Numbered from the stretch's first letter, positions 1-11,531 are shown. The stretch: DNA of 64,000 nt from Medicago truncatula (GCF_003473485.1 NC_053044.1:36212091-36276090), one strand, 5' to 3'. Notes: generated from the letters alone by a model not told the origin. Numbers and translations are program-made.

Positions 1-1076
1 TCTCCTTCATCCTCTCTCCTTCATCCTCTTCTGGATTCAAGTAAAATGCACTGCAAGGTATCGCCGCCACACCAATCTCCTTAATTAGATATTCACAAAA
101 TGCAACATCATTTTCATGTCCAAAAGGGGTGTGATCTACAAGCACAAAAAAGGCTCCATTAGACGGGAATACCTTAAACCCAACAGCCTTCAATCCTTCA
201 ACCAAAATAGCTCTTTTTGCAATATAGTCCCTCTTTAACTCCACATAGTAAGAATCCGGTGCTCCAAGTGCTGCTGCAGCCCCACACTGCAAAGGATGGG
301 AAATTGAGAAAGTGATATAAGTGTGTGCCTGTCGCACTCCCCATGTTAGGTGTGGAGGCGCTATGGCCCATCCAACCTTCCACCCCAAATAACTTCCCTA
401 ACGAGTTCATTGTCACTGTCCGCTCAAACATTCCAGGCAAAGTAGCAATTGAAATGTGCTCCATATCAAATGCCAACTTATGATACACTTCATCACTGAA
501 AACCAGAACATCATTCTCAATGCAAAGAGATGCAACAGAATCAAGCTCCTCTCGAGTGAACATCTTTCCGGTAGGATTTAGAGGGGTATTTATAAGAATG
601 GCACGAGTATTCTTTGAGATGGTGGACTTCAACTCATCAATCGGTACAACAAAATCTGGAGGGTGCAGAGTAATGCTTTTTATAATCGCACCAGCCATGG
701 ATAAAGTGGCACCATAAGAATCATAAAAAGGAGCAAACAAAATAACCTCATCACCGGGATTTATAAATCCTAATGCAGTTGCAGCGATTGCTTCTGTGCA
801 ACCAGTTGTAACAGTAATTTCTTTATCAGGGTCTACAATTAGTCCAGTATCTTTCTTGAATCTCTCAGCAATTGCAATGTTGAGATCTGGAACTCCAAAA
901 CCCCTTGCATTCTGATTATTCCCATCCCTGATTGCTTGAATTGCTGCTTCCTTTACAAATTTTGGACCATCAAAGTTGGGAAAGCCTGCACCAAGGTTTA
1001 TGGCTCCATATGTGATGGCAAGCATACTCATTTGGGTGAAGATTGTTGTTTTGAACTGCTCTAACTGTTTTGCAAC
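1..1076 (-). pseudogene. Kynurenine/glutamine transaminase-like class I aminotransferase, frameshifted, partial at left edge
   Basis: The family comprises PLP enzymes that transaminate kynurenine, glutamine and related amino acids. An open frame from about 1076 (after a good TTTGTTTGTTAG acceptor) reads MSMLAI..., INLGAGFPNFDGP, a glycine-rich TGCTEAIA segment, NTPLNPTGK, FSDEVYHKLAF and NSLGK, whose lysine (393-395) is the PLP Schiff-base residue. Immediately after it the frame breaks: 7 bases stand where relatives have about 15, so roughly 8 bp are missing around 386-392. The homologous protein continues in another frame (GWKVGWAIAPPHLTWG onward) to position 1. Other damage: the conserved NQYARG tyrosine is Asn, and after NPEE near the edge the expected arginine-bearing RFTFCK segment is absent. 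Upstream exons are not visible. It is probably a dead copy; a sequencing error could explain the frameshift alone but not the substitutions. Confidence 0.8.
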
Positions 1077-1292
1077 CTAACAAACAAATGACAAGCAACA
1101 AAGATCAATGTAAACACATGGCTTAATTATGAACATTGAACTGCTCTAACCCCTCAACATTCATCTCGATGGACATTGTTCAAGTTCGGTCAATCCTTCT
1201 CAATCTAAAGTATAACACTGATACATCCAACGCGGACAATGTTAAAAAGACTTAAATGTACTTTTAGTTCCCATGTTTTACCTTTCTTAAAT

Positions 1293-1701
1293 GGCAAATT
1301 CTATGGTACACCCAATAAATTTGGGTGTATCGGTACACCAAGTCGTAAAATTAATAATAAATGAGTTGTTTTTTAGAAGAAAAATAATTATTTTCTATCA
1401 TTAACAATTAAGATAATTAAATTTTATTTACCAAAAGCTTCGACGAAATAAAATTTAATTTTTAAGAATTTTTATTACTCGTAACAATGAATATTGATTA
1501 TTTTTTATGACAAAATGTAAATTTTTTAATATGATCCTTATAAACAATGAAATGATGGTTTTTTTTTATGAAATGATGTTTTCTAAAATATAAATATTGA
1601 CAAATACCTTTTTATTTCATTAAAGTGATCGTTAATTTATATATTTTGTGAAACAAGAGTACCGATACACTCAAAATTGTGAGTGTACCATAGAAGTTCC
1701 C
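1293..1701. mobile_element. Mutator-like MITE, 409 bp, with 9-bp target duplication
   Basis: Imperfect terminal inverted repeats: the left end GGCAAATTCTATGGTACAC matches the reverse complement of the right end, GGGAACTTCTATGGTACAC. TTCTTAAAT flanks it directly at 1284-1292 and 1702-1710. A 9-bp duplication is typical of Mutator-superfamily insertions. The interior is AT-rich and non-coding. Confidence 0.85.
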
Positions 1702-2216
1702 TTCTTAAATTGTTTTTAGTCTCCATCAATCTTGGTGATTTGTCACTCTCATTGATGATGTGGCAATGACGTGACATGTGTGTTGAATTATTTATGGGAT
1801 CTTGTTAACCGGTGCCCCACGTCACTAGTCAAGGAATCTATTAATAGAATTTTCTTTCTTGAAAATATAAACTGTCACTATTTATTAAGTAATAATTATA
1901 TTATTTTTTAATAAAAACTTACTTAATTTAGTGCTTAACCAATACTCCAGGGCACTGATTAACATTCTCCTTATTTATTTTCTATGTCAATAATAGAAAT
2001 AAGTAATTATATATACAATAAAAACCGGTTGATCAATAAAAACAAAAAACAAATTAAATTATATAAAGAAATGATATCAAATTGGGGGAGCATGAACCCT
2101 AATTTCTAAAATCCCAAATTTCTAAAATGATATTTGTAGAGTTCTTCCTGTATAGTAGAGATTGTGTAAGGACAAATTAGCAAAGACTCAAGATAAGGAA
2201 ATCATTAATTTGCTAA

Positions 2217-2576
2217 GGCTTTGTTTGAGAGTTTGGAGGGGAGGGGAAGGTTGGGGGATAGAAATATAGAGGAAAATTGTGAAATCTTTCACATTTATTG
2301 AAAGAGTATTTTTGTAGAGAGTGATAAATTAATGCTTATGATTAATATATTTTTAATTTTAAAATATTATTACAACATATATTAAATTTGAAAAATTCAT
2401 ATAAACCCTTCTCCAATGCAATTTTTGAGTTTCCCAAATGAAGAGAGTTTTATATTTTGAAGAAAAATAAGTCCCCAAAGCTCCTCCTTCCAATATTTTT
2501 TATTTCTTCCACTTACTCATTTCTTTTTTTCTAAACCCTCTCTCATCCCTTTCCCTCCAAACTCGCAAACAAATCC
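2217..2576. mobile_element. Tourist-like (PIF/Harbinger type) MITE, about 360 bp
   Basis: The ends are GGCTTTGTTTGAGAGTTTGG and, on the other strand, GGATTTGTTTGCGAGTTTGG. TAA stands directly outside both ends (2214-2216 and 2577-2579). The terminal sequence and 3-bp TAA duplication fit PIF/Harbinger MITEs. No coding potential. Confidence 0.7.
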
Positions 2577-2846
2577 TAAGAGAAATTGAGTAATAGCAGA
2601 AATTGTGGGAGGAGAAGAAATGGGAAACACATGGTGATCATTTTCATCAACTAATGCCCATAAATTGTGCGATTTTCCTCTTATGTTTTCTTCAATAGAG
2701 TTGTTGCTCATTTTCATCTAACAAAGTCTCTGTACATGTGATCAATCAACTTTACAATGAAATTTATTTCCAATTTCAGTGTTATTTGTTTAGTTAAGCA
2801 CTAAAAATAAGGAAAATAAGGGATCGGGAGAAAACTCATACAATTT

Positions 2847-3192
2847 AGGGTTAATGGTGTTTTCCTCCTGTAAAATATTTTTTTTTGGTTTTCATCCTTG
2901 TAATTTGAAGATTTTTTAGTTTTGGACCTTTAATGAAAATTTCACCCCCTGTAATTTGAGCAAATTTAGGTTTACCCCTTGTAATTTGAGGAAATTTTGG
3001 TTTACCCGCCTGTTAATTTGAGCAAATTTCGATTTACCCCCTGTCATATCTTCGATTTTGTACAGTCAAAATTCATGAAGGTCCAAAACAAAAAATCTTC
3101 AAGTTACAAGGACGAAATCCAAAAAAAATATTTTATGGGGGGTAAAACCGGAAATGACCAATATTACAGGGGGCTAAAACACTATTAACCCT
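2847..3192. mobile_element. Long-inverted-repeat MITE, about 346 bp
   Basis: Near-palindromic element: the left arm starts AGGGTTAATGGTGTTTT and the right arm reverse-complements to AGGGTTAATAGTGTTTT. Arms of roughly 100 bp or more pair with mismatches. ACAATTT(A) is duplicated at 2840-2846 and 3193-3199. The centre carries four variants of a short unit containing TGTAATTTGAGCAAATTT. Superfamily not assigned; a 7-8 bp duplication would fit hAT. Confidence 0.75.
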
Positions 3193-4039
3193 ACAATTTA
3201 TTAGGTGCTTTTTATATGCCTCACTAACTTTACATCATTATTCAAAAGTAATTTATTACATCTTTTGAAAGTAAGACCAACTTATACATATTTTATTACT
3301 TCTTTTAAATGTAGGATCCGTTAGTTGCTCAGGAGAGAGTGGATCCTTGTATAATTGTTTGTTAACTAATATGTACCCATTTTTTGTTCCTCCAATATGG
3401 TCTTTAACCGTGAGTGATCATTGTTAAATAAAGGAACCCCTCCTTGAAGATGCTCTAATGTGAGTATGAGAAAGAAAATTATCACTAAAACTATCTCAAA
3501 ATGGTTGTACAAATATCATTTCTCAATAAATTATTATAATCATGATATTAGGTTAGCAAAACATTGTTTGTAGACATGTGACGAACCAATGGTGGTCCTA
3601 ACTTTTCCACAAATAATCCAAAGGTAAAATAAAGATGGCTTAAATATGTCATTGATTTATGCACTTTCATCATATTTTAGCATTTGTCCCCGCACTTTTT
3701 TTTTATTTGGCATTGAACCCTATACTTTATAAAAATCATTGTTTGACATTAGTCCCAACATTTTTTTTTTTGTTTGGCATTAGTCCTTAAACCTACACTT
3801 TAGTCTATTTGGTAACTTTGAATAATTATAAAGAACCTCTCAATGATATTTTGCCAATGGGGTGTGGGTGTTACAAAACTTTTAGAAAATATGATCCAAA
3901 CCTCTAATACATCAAAATTGCAACTATTTATGGAGAAAATAAAATAACTTCCTACATTTAAGATATTGACAAGTGTCTTATGAAGCATTCGACAACAAAA
4001 TAGTTTAGTCGAATTCCACTTAATATGGCTAACTTCGAC

Positions 4040-4900
4040 AAATTATGTTCTATGCCGGTCAAAATGAGTTTTCTTCTTCTATTCAAATTCTAACATTAAG
4101 ACTTTCTCAATGCCATAAATTTTATAAATTTGTATCAACAAACTCACAAGTATTTGGTTTTCTACTAAAACCCAAGTGTTGTTCTTGTGTAGAGAGTGTA
4201 ACTCATCATTCATGGCGACAATCTAGTTTCGAGCTTCCTTGTTGTTGATAGCTTCAGTATAATCACTTGGAAATTATTTGACAAAACCCTTTCCAAGAGA
4301 TAGCCTTGCAAATCATCATCCACATCGCCATGTTCTTCAATTTTTGTAGGACAATTTCTGCAAACCAATCCAAAATGTACCAGGGACCGGTACGTAAGTA
4401 TCAATTTGAGGTTCGAAGCATGCCAAGATAATTATGTGACTATGGTGTTGTTACATTTGAATTTAACATCAAGCACCTAACCTTTACCATAACAGTTCTA
4501 TTCATCCTCGTAGTGAGTCCATTTTGTTGTGGAGTTCAACTAATAGCTTTTTGCATGGCGAATCCTTTCATCTTTACAAAATTGATTGAACTCGTTAAAA
4601 CAAAATTCAAGTTCATTACCGGCTAATTCTTAACTTCTTTATTTTTCTTCTATTTTAATTTTCAAAGAGTACATCATATCTCTTTAAATTTCACAACTGC
4701 TTCATTCTTTTGCTTAAATATGAAAACCCATACCTTTCATGATAAATCATGAATCAGTGGCGGAAAGTATTGAGCTACATTGTGTGATTGGAATCTTGTT
4801 GGCCCCCCAAAGATCACCATGGGCATACTCCAAGCTTCTTATGGAACGATGAGCAACAATGTTGAACTTCAGCCTCTTAGCCTTCCCAAGTATGCAATAT
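4040..4900 (-). mobile_element. Ty1/Copia integrase to reverse-transcriptase remnant
   Basis: On the minus strand, degraded reading frames recall Copia polyprotein in order. Around 4780-4870 there is a stretch like HRSIRSLEYAHGDLW at the start of the integrase core. Around 4530-4560 there is a TPQQNG...RMNRT segment. Around 4160-4250 there is an EAINNKEARNWIVAMNDEL-like start of the reverse transcriptase with LHKNNTWVLV. Many stops and frameshifts interrupt it, so it is inactive. No LTRs were recognised. Confidence 0.75.
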
Positions 4901-5224
4901 GCTTATAATTTGACATCAAGCACCTAACCTTTTCCGTAACAGTTTTATCCAGGCATAATCAGAGCCAAACATTTATGAGCGTCATTCCTAACGGATCATC
5001 CATCACTTCCAACGGCCCCTATTCAATGCCTAAAAAAACTCTCATTCACAACCATGCAAGTTGCACCATCTTCCCACTAAAAATACATCTCACTCTTGCT
5101 CTCTTATTGACTTGAGTGTCAGAGTATTTGCATATATAGTCTCCTAACATCCATCTCGATGGATGTTGTTCAAGCTCGGCCAATCGATTTCAATCACATA
5201 AGATTGGGATAAATATTTTAAGGA

Positions 5225-5480
5225 TTTGAAGTTGATGTGGAGGAACAATATACCATAAAAAATTCAGTTATTTGGGTGGAGGAGATCATTGCTAGGGAGA
5301 TTGTCGACTCGTGATGAGCTAGCTAAACATGGTGTTATTCGAGTTGATCATGACTTAAATTATGCAATGTACTTTAGATATAAAGAATCATGCAAACATA
5401 TGTCGTTGTCTTTGCGATTTTGTGCATAAGGTATGGATGGAAATATTTAAATGGATTGATGATGAAGAATTTCATGAAAC
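5225..5480 (+). mobile_element. L1-type LINE 3' fragment (zinc-binding RT-associated domain)
   Basis: Frames read LKLMWRNNIP, then (after a stop) WRRSLLGRLSTRDELAKHGV, then CRCLCDFVHKVWMEIFKWI. This follows the order of the zf-RVT domain after plant L1 reverse transcriptases (WRLLxxRLPTRDxLxKRG ... C..C...H....C....IW). It is interrupted by a stop and frame changes. No reverse-transcriptase part is nearby. Confidence 0.65.
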
Positions 5481-5490
5481 TTGTTTCGAT

Positions 5491-5858
5491 CCACCCTCAA
5501 GTACGCACGTCGCGTTATATGAAGTATTGCCTGCTTTGAGTGGAAGCCTTTCATGGTTTTGTCCTTTATAAACACCGCCTTGTTGGGTTGTATATAAATT
5601 ACTCTTAGCCTCGATTTCCAAGCAATATGAGAATTTAAAGTGTGCCATAAGAGTTGCACCCAAGTCAAGGATAAGTGAAGTCGTCAATGCTATGTTCCAT
5701 CCTCAAGTACGCCACATCGCGAGGTATTGTTCGCTTTGAGTGTAAGCCCTTCACAGTTTTATCCTTTATAAAAGGAACCTCTTAGAGTGAGAAGTGCCGA
5801 TGTTGTATATAAATTACCCTTAACCTCAATTCGCAAGCAATATGGAACTTTACGATGT
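5491..5858 (+). repeat. Tandem duplication, two copies of about 160 bp
   Basis: Two related blocks at about 5491-5656 and 5699-5858 share CCTCAAGTACGC, TTTGAGTG.AAGCC, TTTTGTCCTTTATAAA (one base differs in copy 2), GTTGTATATAAATTAC and AAGCAATATG in the same order. A smaller duplication follows at 5950-6040, with two copies of GTGCAAGTGGGAGAT-like sequence. No coding content recognised. Confidence 0.7.
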
Positions 5859-6141
5859 ATTGCAACAAAACTAATTCTTGCTCCACTTCTTACAATTTAG
5901 CATGCTTTCTAATGCAAATAAGGTTAAAAAGAGTGAAAAATGATATTTTTTAACGGGCAAGTGGGAGATGTTTCTAAAGTTGAAAAACGCTATATATTCT
6001 TTTTAACGTGCAAGTGGGAGATCTTTCAAAAGTTGATCATAGGAATAGCATCAAAGTTATTTCTTGGTTTATTATTTTAAGAACAAAAAATTTGGCCTAG
6101 CATTTTCTTGTTGGTGCAATAACCCTTTAGCTTGTATGTTT

Positions 6142-6181
6142 AGTGGTTGACTCTCCCTTTTTTTTTAAGTGGTTGACTCTC
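6142..6181. repeat. Micro-insertion: T-tract between 14-bp direct repeats
   Basis: AGTGGTTGACTCTC twice (6142-6155 and 6168-6181) around CCTTTTTTTTTA (6156-6167). Confidence 0.8.
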
Positions 6182-6622
6182 TTTCCTATGAGTTTTGAAT
6201 ACCCTTGCATCTTTTGCTCCCATAGTTTTTTCAGTTTATCGATTTCGATCCTCTTTGTTTTGAGCAATTTGAACCTCTCACGTTTACACCTGATCATCTA
6301 AAACTGTGCTATAAAACCAGCATATATATATAGAAGTAAAAAACTAAACTAAAATATACATTTTATGAAATTAATTTCATGTGAGAATTTTTTATTACAA
6401 ACCAAAACGCACACACAATCAGACATCAGTCACATTTGTCAACAAAATTTAAGATCCTTCAACGATCAAAAAACTACCATAAGTGGAACTTAACATGAGA
6501 CATTAAACCAATAATTGTTTCCATTTTTAGAGGGTCAGTAAATAAAAAACAATTAGAAAGGCACATGGCATGAATAATTGATTGTTTAGCTAGTATAGAT
6601 TAGCACTTAATTAATCAGCATC

Positions 6623-8149
6623 CTATAAATCAGAATCTGAAGAAGAACAAGTCCAAAGGGAAGCAGAAAGCAAACGTCTTGATTTCCAATCCAACACCAA
6701 CTTATTACTACCCACACCCACCTCTTCAACCCTATACCCATCATTAAAAAGCCCTAACAACAGCTTTGCTTGACAATGATTTGCAAAGCTCACCGGAACT
6801 CCCCTAAACCCTACCTCACCTAACCACTCCCCCCATGACCTTCTCTCCTCTTCACCACCCGTTCTATATATCCGGCCCAACGAGCCTGCAATTCTAGGCC
6901 CAAAAAATACCCTCTCCACCAAAGTCCGGGCCCGGTTCTGCATCGGAAAACCAGCCTCCAATGAATCAAAAACCGCTGAATAATGATGAAGTGAGTCCAT
7001 GAACCTTTCCACAAACCCACCAATAACAGAACCAACTTCTTCTTCAACCAACGTCACAAGCTTTGGATTCAACGTTTTTGCTCCGTTTAAAAACGAAGCA
7101 ACTGATTCCGGTGCACGGTAACTAAGGTGAGGTAAATTCAGCATGCAGTTGAAAACCAAAGCCTCTCCACGTACAAGCTTTAATGCAGAAGGACGGAAAG
7201 TTTCATCGGAGTCTAATCTGCAGTGATGAAAAGAAAATGGTTGTCCGAGGGAAGCGGCAAAGGAGGTTAATCGCCTGCCGGTTTCTTGTACGGTGGCGAT
7301 TGACCTCCGGCCGGTTCCTGTCCGCGATAATGCGGTTATCCGAAGATGTGGACCGTTGTTGTTGGAAGCAAGTGATTGGATTAATGAGGCCCATTGGACC
7401 CCTTCCATGATATCGTAGTCGATGACATGGACGCGGCGTTCGTGGGCCACGGCTTCGATGATGGCTTGATTGGCTGTGAAGTGGCCGAATTTGACGTAAG
7501 GTGACATGTCTTGAAGTAGTTGGAAAGCAGCAAGTGTGTCGTTTTGGTTGTCGTGGGGACCATTTGTGGTGAGGTAATGTTTGTTGTTGTTGTGGTGATG
7601 GTGGTTATTATGCGCACCCCCAGCACCTTCTAGTAGTCCATGAAGGGCTTCGGTGAAATGAGCGGCAAGTCTCTCCATGTTGGAGCCGTTAGCATGTTGT
7701 GAGACTAATTCCTTGAGCCGGATCAATATCACTCGAGCTAAGTCACGGTTTTTGGTTGAACCGGTTAAGGCTTCCGCGCCAGCCATCAATAGGTGCACTA
7801 GTTTTAGCCCTTTTGAATCATCACCAACTTCATGCGTTTTTATTGCCGTTGTTGTTGTTGTGGTTGTTGTTTCCATTTCTTCTTCTTCCTCATCCGTGGT
7901 TGTGGTGGTGGTGGTGGTTGTGGTGATAGATGGACTGAGCTGTTCGAGGACAGTTGTTCTGTCCTCGATGATGGTGTCCATGAGGTGGTGAAAGTCATCT
8001 GGGGCACCTGTAAAGGTGTCCCAGTTGACGATGGGAGACCAGTGGTTCCAGGTGCAACCATAATCCTCGTCGGAAGTAGGGGTGTTGGTGAGGGAGCTGT
8101 GTCCAGAGAAGTGGAGGTCATTGATGGCATCCATGTCCATCAAATCCAT
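6623..8149 (-). CDS. NSP2: GRAS-family transcription regulator NSP2
   Basis: Intronless, 508 residues, matching MtNSP2 as I know it in length and sequence. The known role is a nuclear GRAS protein acting with NSP1 downstream of the calcium/CCaMK signal, needed for Nod-factor responses and for strigolactone biosynthesis gene expression. Visible: an acidic N-terminal region with ten threonines (76-85), an acidic run and eight more threonines (94-101); the first leucine-rich region from about residue 115; the VHIID motif as VHVIDYD at 240-246; then the second leucine-rich, PFYRE-like and C-terminal SAW-like regions, including WGEWL and WKSRRLLSASLW. A His/Asn-rich spacer is near 185-195. The ATG at 8147-8149 gives the MDLMDMDAINDLHFSG start. 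Codons 139-145 contain the miR171h site. Large open frames on the opposite strand are shadows of the threonine codons. Confidence 0.96.
   Translation of the reverse strand: MDLMDMDAINDLHFSGHSSLTNTPTSDEDYGCTWNHWSPIVNWDTFTGAPDDFHHLMDTIIEDRTTVLEQLSPSITTTTTTTTTTDEEEEEMETTTTTTTTAIKTHEVGDDSKGLKLVHLLMAGAEALTGSTKNRDLARVILIRLKELVSQHANGSNMERLAAHFTEALHGLLEGAGGAHNNHHHHNNNKHYLTTNGPHDNQNDTLAAFQLLQDMSPYVKFGHFTANQAIIEAVAHERRVHVIDYDIMEGVQWASLIQSLASNNNGPHLRITALSRTGTGRRSIATVQETGRRLTSFAASLGQPFSFHHCRLDSDETFRPSALKLVRGEALVFNCMLNLPHLSYRAPESVASFLNGAKTLNPKLVTLVEEEVGSVIGGFVERFMDSLHHYSAVFDSLEAGFPMQNRARTLVERVFFGPRIAGSLGRIYRTGGEEERRSWGEWLGEVGFRGVPVSFANHCQAKLLLGLFNDGYRVEEVGVGSNKLVLDWKSRRLLSASLWTCSSSDSDL
7715..7734 (-). promoter_or_regulatory. 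miR171h target site within NSP2 mRNA
   Basis: The plus strand reads GAGCCGGATCAATATCACTC, so the NSP2 transcript carries its complement. From memory, mature mtr-miR171h contains GAGCCGAAUCAAUAUCACUC, leaving one mismatch. NSP2 is a documented miR171h target, which restricts its expression in mycorrhizal roots. The site encodes part of leucine-rich region I (RVILIRL). Confidence 0.8.
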
Positions 8150-8277
8150 GGTATAATTAAGTTAGGTGTTTAAGAGAAAGAGATCAGCAAAATATAATAT
8201 ATAGTTAGGTTTGTGTATATTATTATTGAGTTGTGGTTTGTTGTGTGGTGAGGGAGAATGAATGGTATGGGAAGAGG

Positions 8278-8285
8278 TTTATAAA
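8278..8285 (-). promoter_or_regulatory. Probable NSP2 TATA box
   Basis: The minus strand reads CCTTTATAAACC. The motif lies about 130 bp upstream of the ATG, so transcription would start near 8250 with a leader of about 100 nt. A CCAAT motif (ATTGG on the plus strand, 8354-8358) lies about 70 bp further upstream. Inferred from motif and spacing only. Confidence 0.55.
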
Positions 8286-8429
8286 GGGGTTGAGAGGTGA
8301 TGGAGAGAGAGAAGAAGGATTCAGAGGATGAGACAGTGGAAGTCCAAAAACTGATTGGTAAGTTAAGGGAATATTGTTATGTGCGCTGTTGTCACTAACA
8401 ACATGACCTCCTACCTGATGTGAATGCAA

Positions 8430-11285
8430 ATTATTTTTAAATATTTTATGAAATAAATAACTTATAAAAGAGTATATTCGTAAATAATTATGACTGCCGT
8501 TTTTTATTTATACTCCAACTTTGTCTTGCTCTTGATTTTTTTTTTTTTAATTTTATAGATTAGCATAGTCACTATACCTATGTAATTTTTTTTCAATTGC
8601 TCATAAGCCCCTTGAGTTTATACATAACTTTTTACGAGCCTCAAGTTTCCATCTATCTCACCCAGCTCATAGTTTGGTTTGATGTTTATCCATTTGACTT
8701 CTCAAATAATCAATGTCTGTATATTTAGAGTTGTTAATTAATATTGTTTTTTTTTTTATTATTTAAGTCTCATCACATAATGGAACTAATAATCAAGGGT
8801 GAGTAATGGACAAGTTGAGTGTTATATTATACACAACTATAACTCGTTTTCAATGTTGATCAGATCAATTCTTTATGCTCCAATATGATTTCAGATCGGA
8901 CAAATTTGATGGTTAATTTGCAAGTAAATGAGATTAGCACTTTTTTTTTTTTGAGGAAAATGAGATTAGCACTTAACGAGTCTTCAAATTGAGTTGTATA
9001 TATTTTTTTCACCCATATGACTGATGGCTAGACGGTATAAGAGTAGATGTTATTTTTTTATTTTTGTTTCTAATATTTAATTTTTAATTGAGTGCTGCTA
9101 CTTGCAGCCAGAAATATTCTCACGAATTGATTGCAAATCAACTAGGATCGTTGATATTCTATTAAGCGGAAAACATGGAAGTGGAAGTGAAAAGAAAGAG
9201 GACCTACTCCAGTTATAATTTGCAAGTCGTGAAGTATTCGAAAAAAAGTTTCGCTGAAAGTAGCATTTTCCTTCTTAATTAAATACTTTTGAGCATGATC
9301 ACAAGTCCTCGTCTTTGAAGTGGCTGCTCTCTTGTTTCAAGCCATCGAAATGTTCAGAATGATGAAAAATATTATAAAATGATTCCTACAGACGGTGTCA
9401 GTGATTTAGAGTGGACCTGAAGACGAAACCGAGAGTTGGTTAGAACCGGTTTAAGATGGCGTTAGTAATCCACGAGAGAGTTGTGTACCTATAAGGACTC
9501 GAACAGTCAAGTCAGTGAGACTTTTAGGCGATTCTAGAAGTTTAATCACAACTGAGAACCTACCTACACTAGAGGTCATTGACCTTTTATAGGTGACATG
9601 TACGGAAAGCTTTTTCCATGACAGTTTCTGCGTTACTTAGACCCTAGTGATATTCGTAAATCATTAGAAGATGATCATTCGTCATGTTAAACACGATGTA
9701 GTTCATTTGATTGAATCATAAATCTTTTACAGATTAGACCTTTACCCATTCCAAAATAAGAGCTAAACTTAAGAAAGAGGTATTTTGTAGAGATCAAGAT
9801 CATATCTAACTCAATAACTAATTACATGAGCTGAAAATTAGACAATTAACATTAGAATGGGGAATGATCGAGATGCATTGTTTATTATGTCCTACCGTTT
9901 TATTCTTAGAGGAAACAGACCATAACATTTTGTAGTTCAGTTGGAAAATAAATTAAGTATGACTAAGGATTTTTTACTCAAAGATTATTGAACTTAGATA
10001 CTTTTGATCAATTTAAGTTTTATAAAAATTCATTAATTATTTGAGTTCAACCACATAATATATATAAAGTACATATCTTGATGAAATGGTATAATATAAT
10101 ATTCTAAATAAGAGGTGAGTATACGGTTTAAAAAAAGGTGACCATGTATACCTTAAATTAATTTAAATAAAATTTAATTAGAATATTTCTTGGATTAGGG
10201 ATTAGCTAATCAAAAGGAGCAAAACATGCACATATACATGACAGAATCATGACCAACTGTGTAAAATGGCAAAAGTGCAATGGAACAAAAAAAAGGAGAG
10301 AGATAAAAATATCTTGCAATGCACTATAGGAGGAGTGTTGATATTATTTATTAATTACGATGATCGATGTCCTCACACAACATATAGAAAACATCAAAAT
10401 GAAAGCTATGTTTAGTTTAAAAGTTTAATTTTAACCACACATACGATACATTACGAACAAGAGATACAAGAACTTCACTATCTCTATATCAAACGAAAAT
10501 GTTAAAATAAAGTTTGTCGTGCATATCCTACTGCCTTTAACTATATTGTAACCGTCCGTATAGTACTAGGCACCATCTCAATGGCTGAGATTCTCTTGAT
10601 TACACGTCATTACTTTGGGAATGTTTGCTCTTACGCCATTGCTCAACGTTTCCAAGGTAATTCCATTTGGAAGTTCAAGGTTTGTATTTGAGGAACAGTT
10701 GTGGTAATAAAAAAAAACAGATTCCCTTTCCGAAATTTCAACTGTTAGAATGAAAAATTGTTTACTACTTATAGTAGCATTTTTAAACTCTCGTACTAGA
10801 ATACTCTATCCATCCTAAAATATAAGCAAAAATAAGTTAACATAAATTGATCTATTTAATACAAATTTTAATCTAATTCACAATCAATAAGGTAGTACTA
10901 CACATGCTATAGCCGAAGACATATGCATATTTGATCAAACTTCGTAATCAAACACCGTGTTTTATTGTTTGCATTTTAAAACAACATATCTTATGTACAT
11001 GTTGAGGTTCTATTAATTAGTTTATTGAAGTCTACAATTTATGCAACTCGGATAGAAAGGCTAAGTATCTCTCACATGATAATTTCACGCGAAATCTCCA
11101 CATAAGGAAATCAAAATAAAAACATTGTCTTAGTGATGTCAAAAACTTGTTGGTAAAAGTCAAAACAACATATATAGTTACAACACTGCCACTATATGTT
11201 ATGAATAAAGTTTTCGTTAAGATTAATATAAGTCAGTAAGGTTAGGTGGTTAGGGTTTGTTGGTAGTCGGTTAATTCTCAATGAA
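8430..11285. other. Non-coding AT-rich region upstream of NSP2
   Basis: No coding region recognised. The first kilobase is distal NSP2 upstream sequence. 9380-9620 reads like an unclassified dispersed repeat. 10800-10900 resembles one end of a Stowaway-like MITE (CTCTATCCATCCTAAAATAT). A micro-insertion lies at 8926-8972. Confidence 0.5.
8926..8972. repeat. Micro-insertion: T12GAGGA between 15-bp direct repeats
   Basis: AAATGAGATTAGCAC twice (8926-8940 and 8958-8972) around T12 plus GAGGA. Confidence 0.85.

Positions 11286-11334
<49 letters not shown>
11286..11334. repeat. Compound (CT)n(TA)n microsatellite
   Basis: About 7 CT units run directly into about 17 TA units. Likely length-polymorphic. 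Confidence 0.95.
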
Positions 11335-11337
<3 letters not shown>

Positions 11338-11511
11338 ATTTTCATTTTCATTGTTATGCACGTAAAGACTCTAAGCATGATAGTTTTCTCCTGCTAAAGG
11401 AGAAGAAACATGTATATAATTTTTTATTCATTTTTCGTTATCAGCCTCGACTCCACCCATCTTTTCGACCACTATCACCCCATGTCTATAGACACCCCAC
11501 CCTATCGGGAT

Positions 11512-11531
11512 GGGGGGGGGGGGGGGGGGGG
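11512..11531 (+). repeat. G20 homopolymer
   Basis: Twenty consecutive G in a region otherwise AT-rich, followed by T and GGG. The length may not be reliable in the assembly. Confidence 0.9.

Noticed and set aside
7677..8173. Long plus-strand open frames opposite the NSP2 start (up to 113 codons)
   Set aside because: They mirror the threonine- and Glu-rich codons of NSP2, read as Val/Cys-rich repeats, and have no domain or start context.
11512..11531. G20 tract as a G-quadruplex regulatory site
   Set aside because: No gene nearby and no run-loop-run structure apart from the homopolymer; better treated as a homopolymer of uncertain length.
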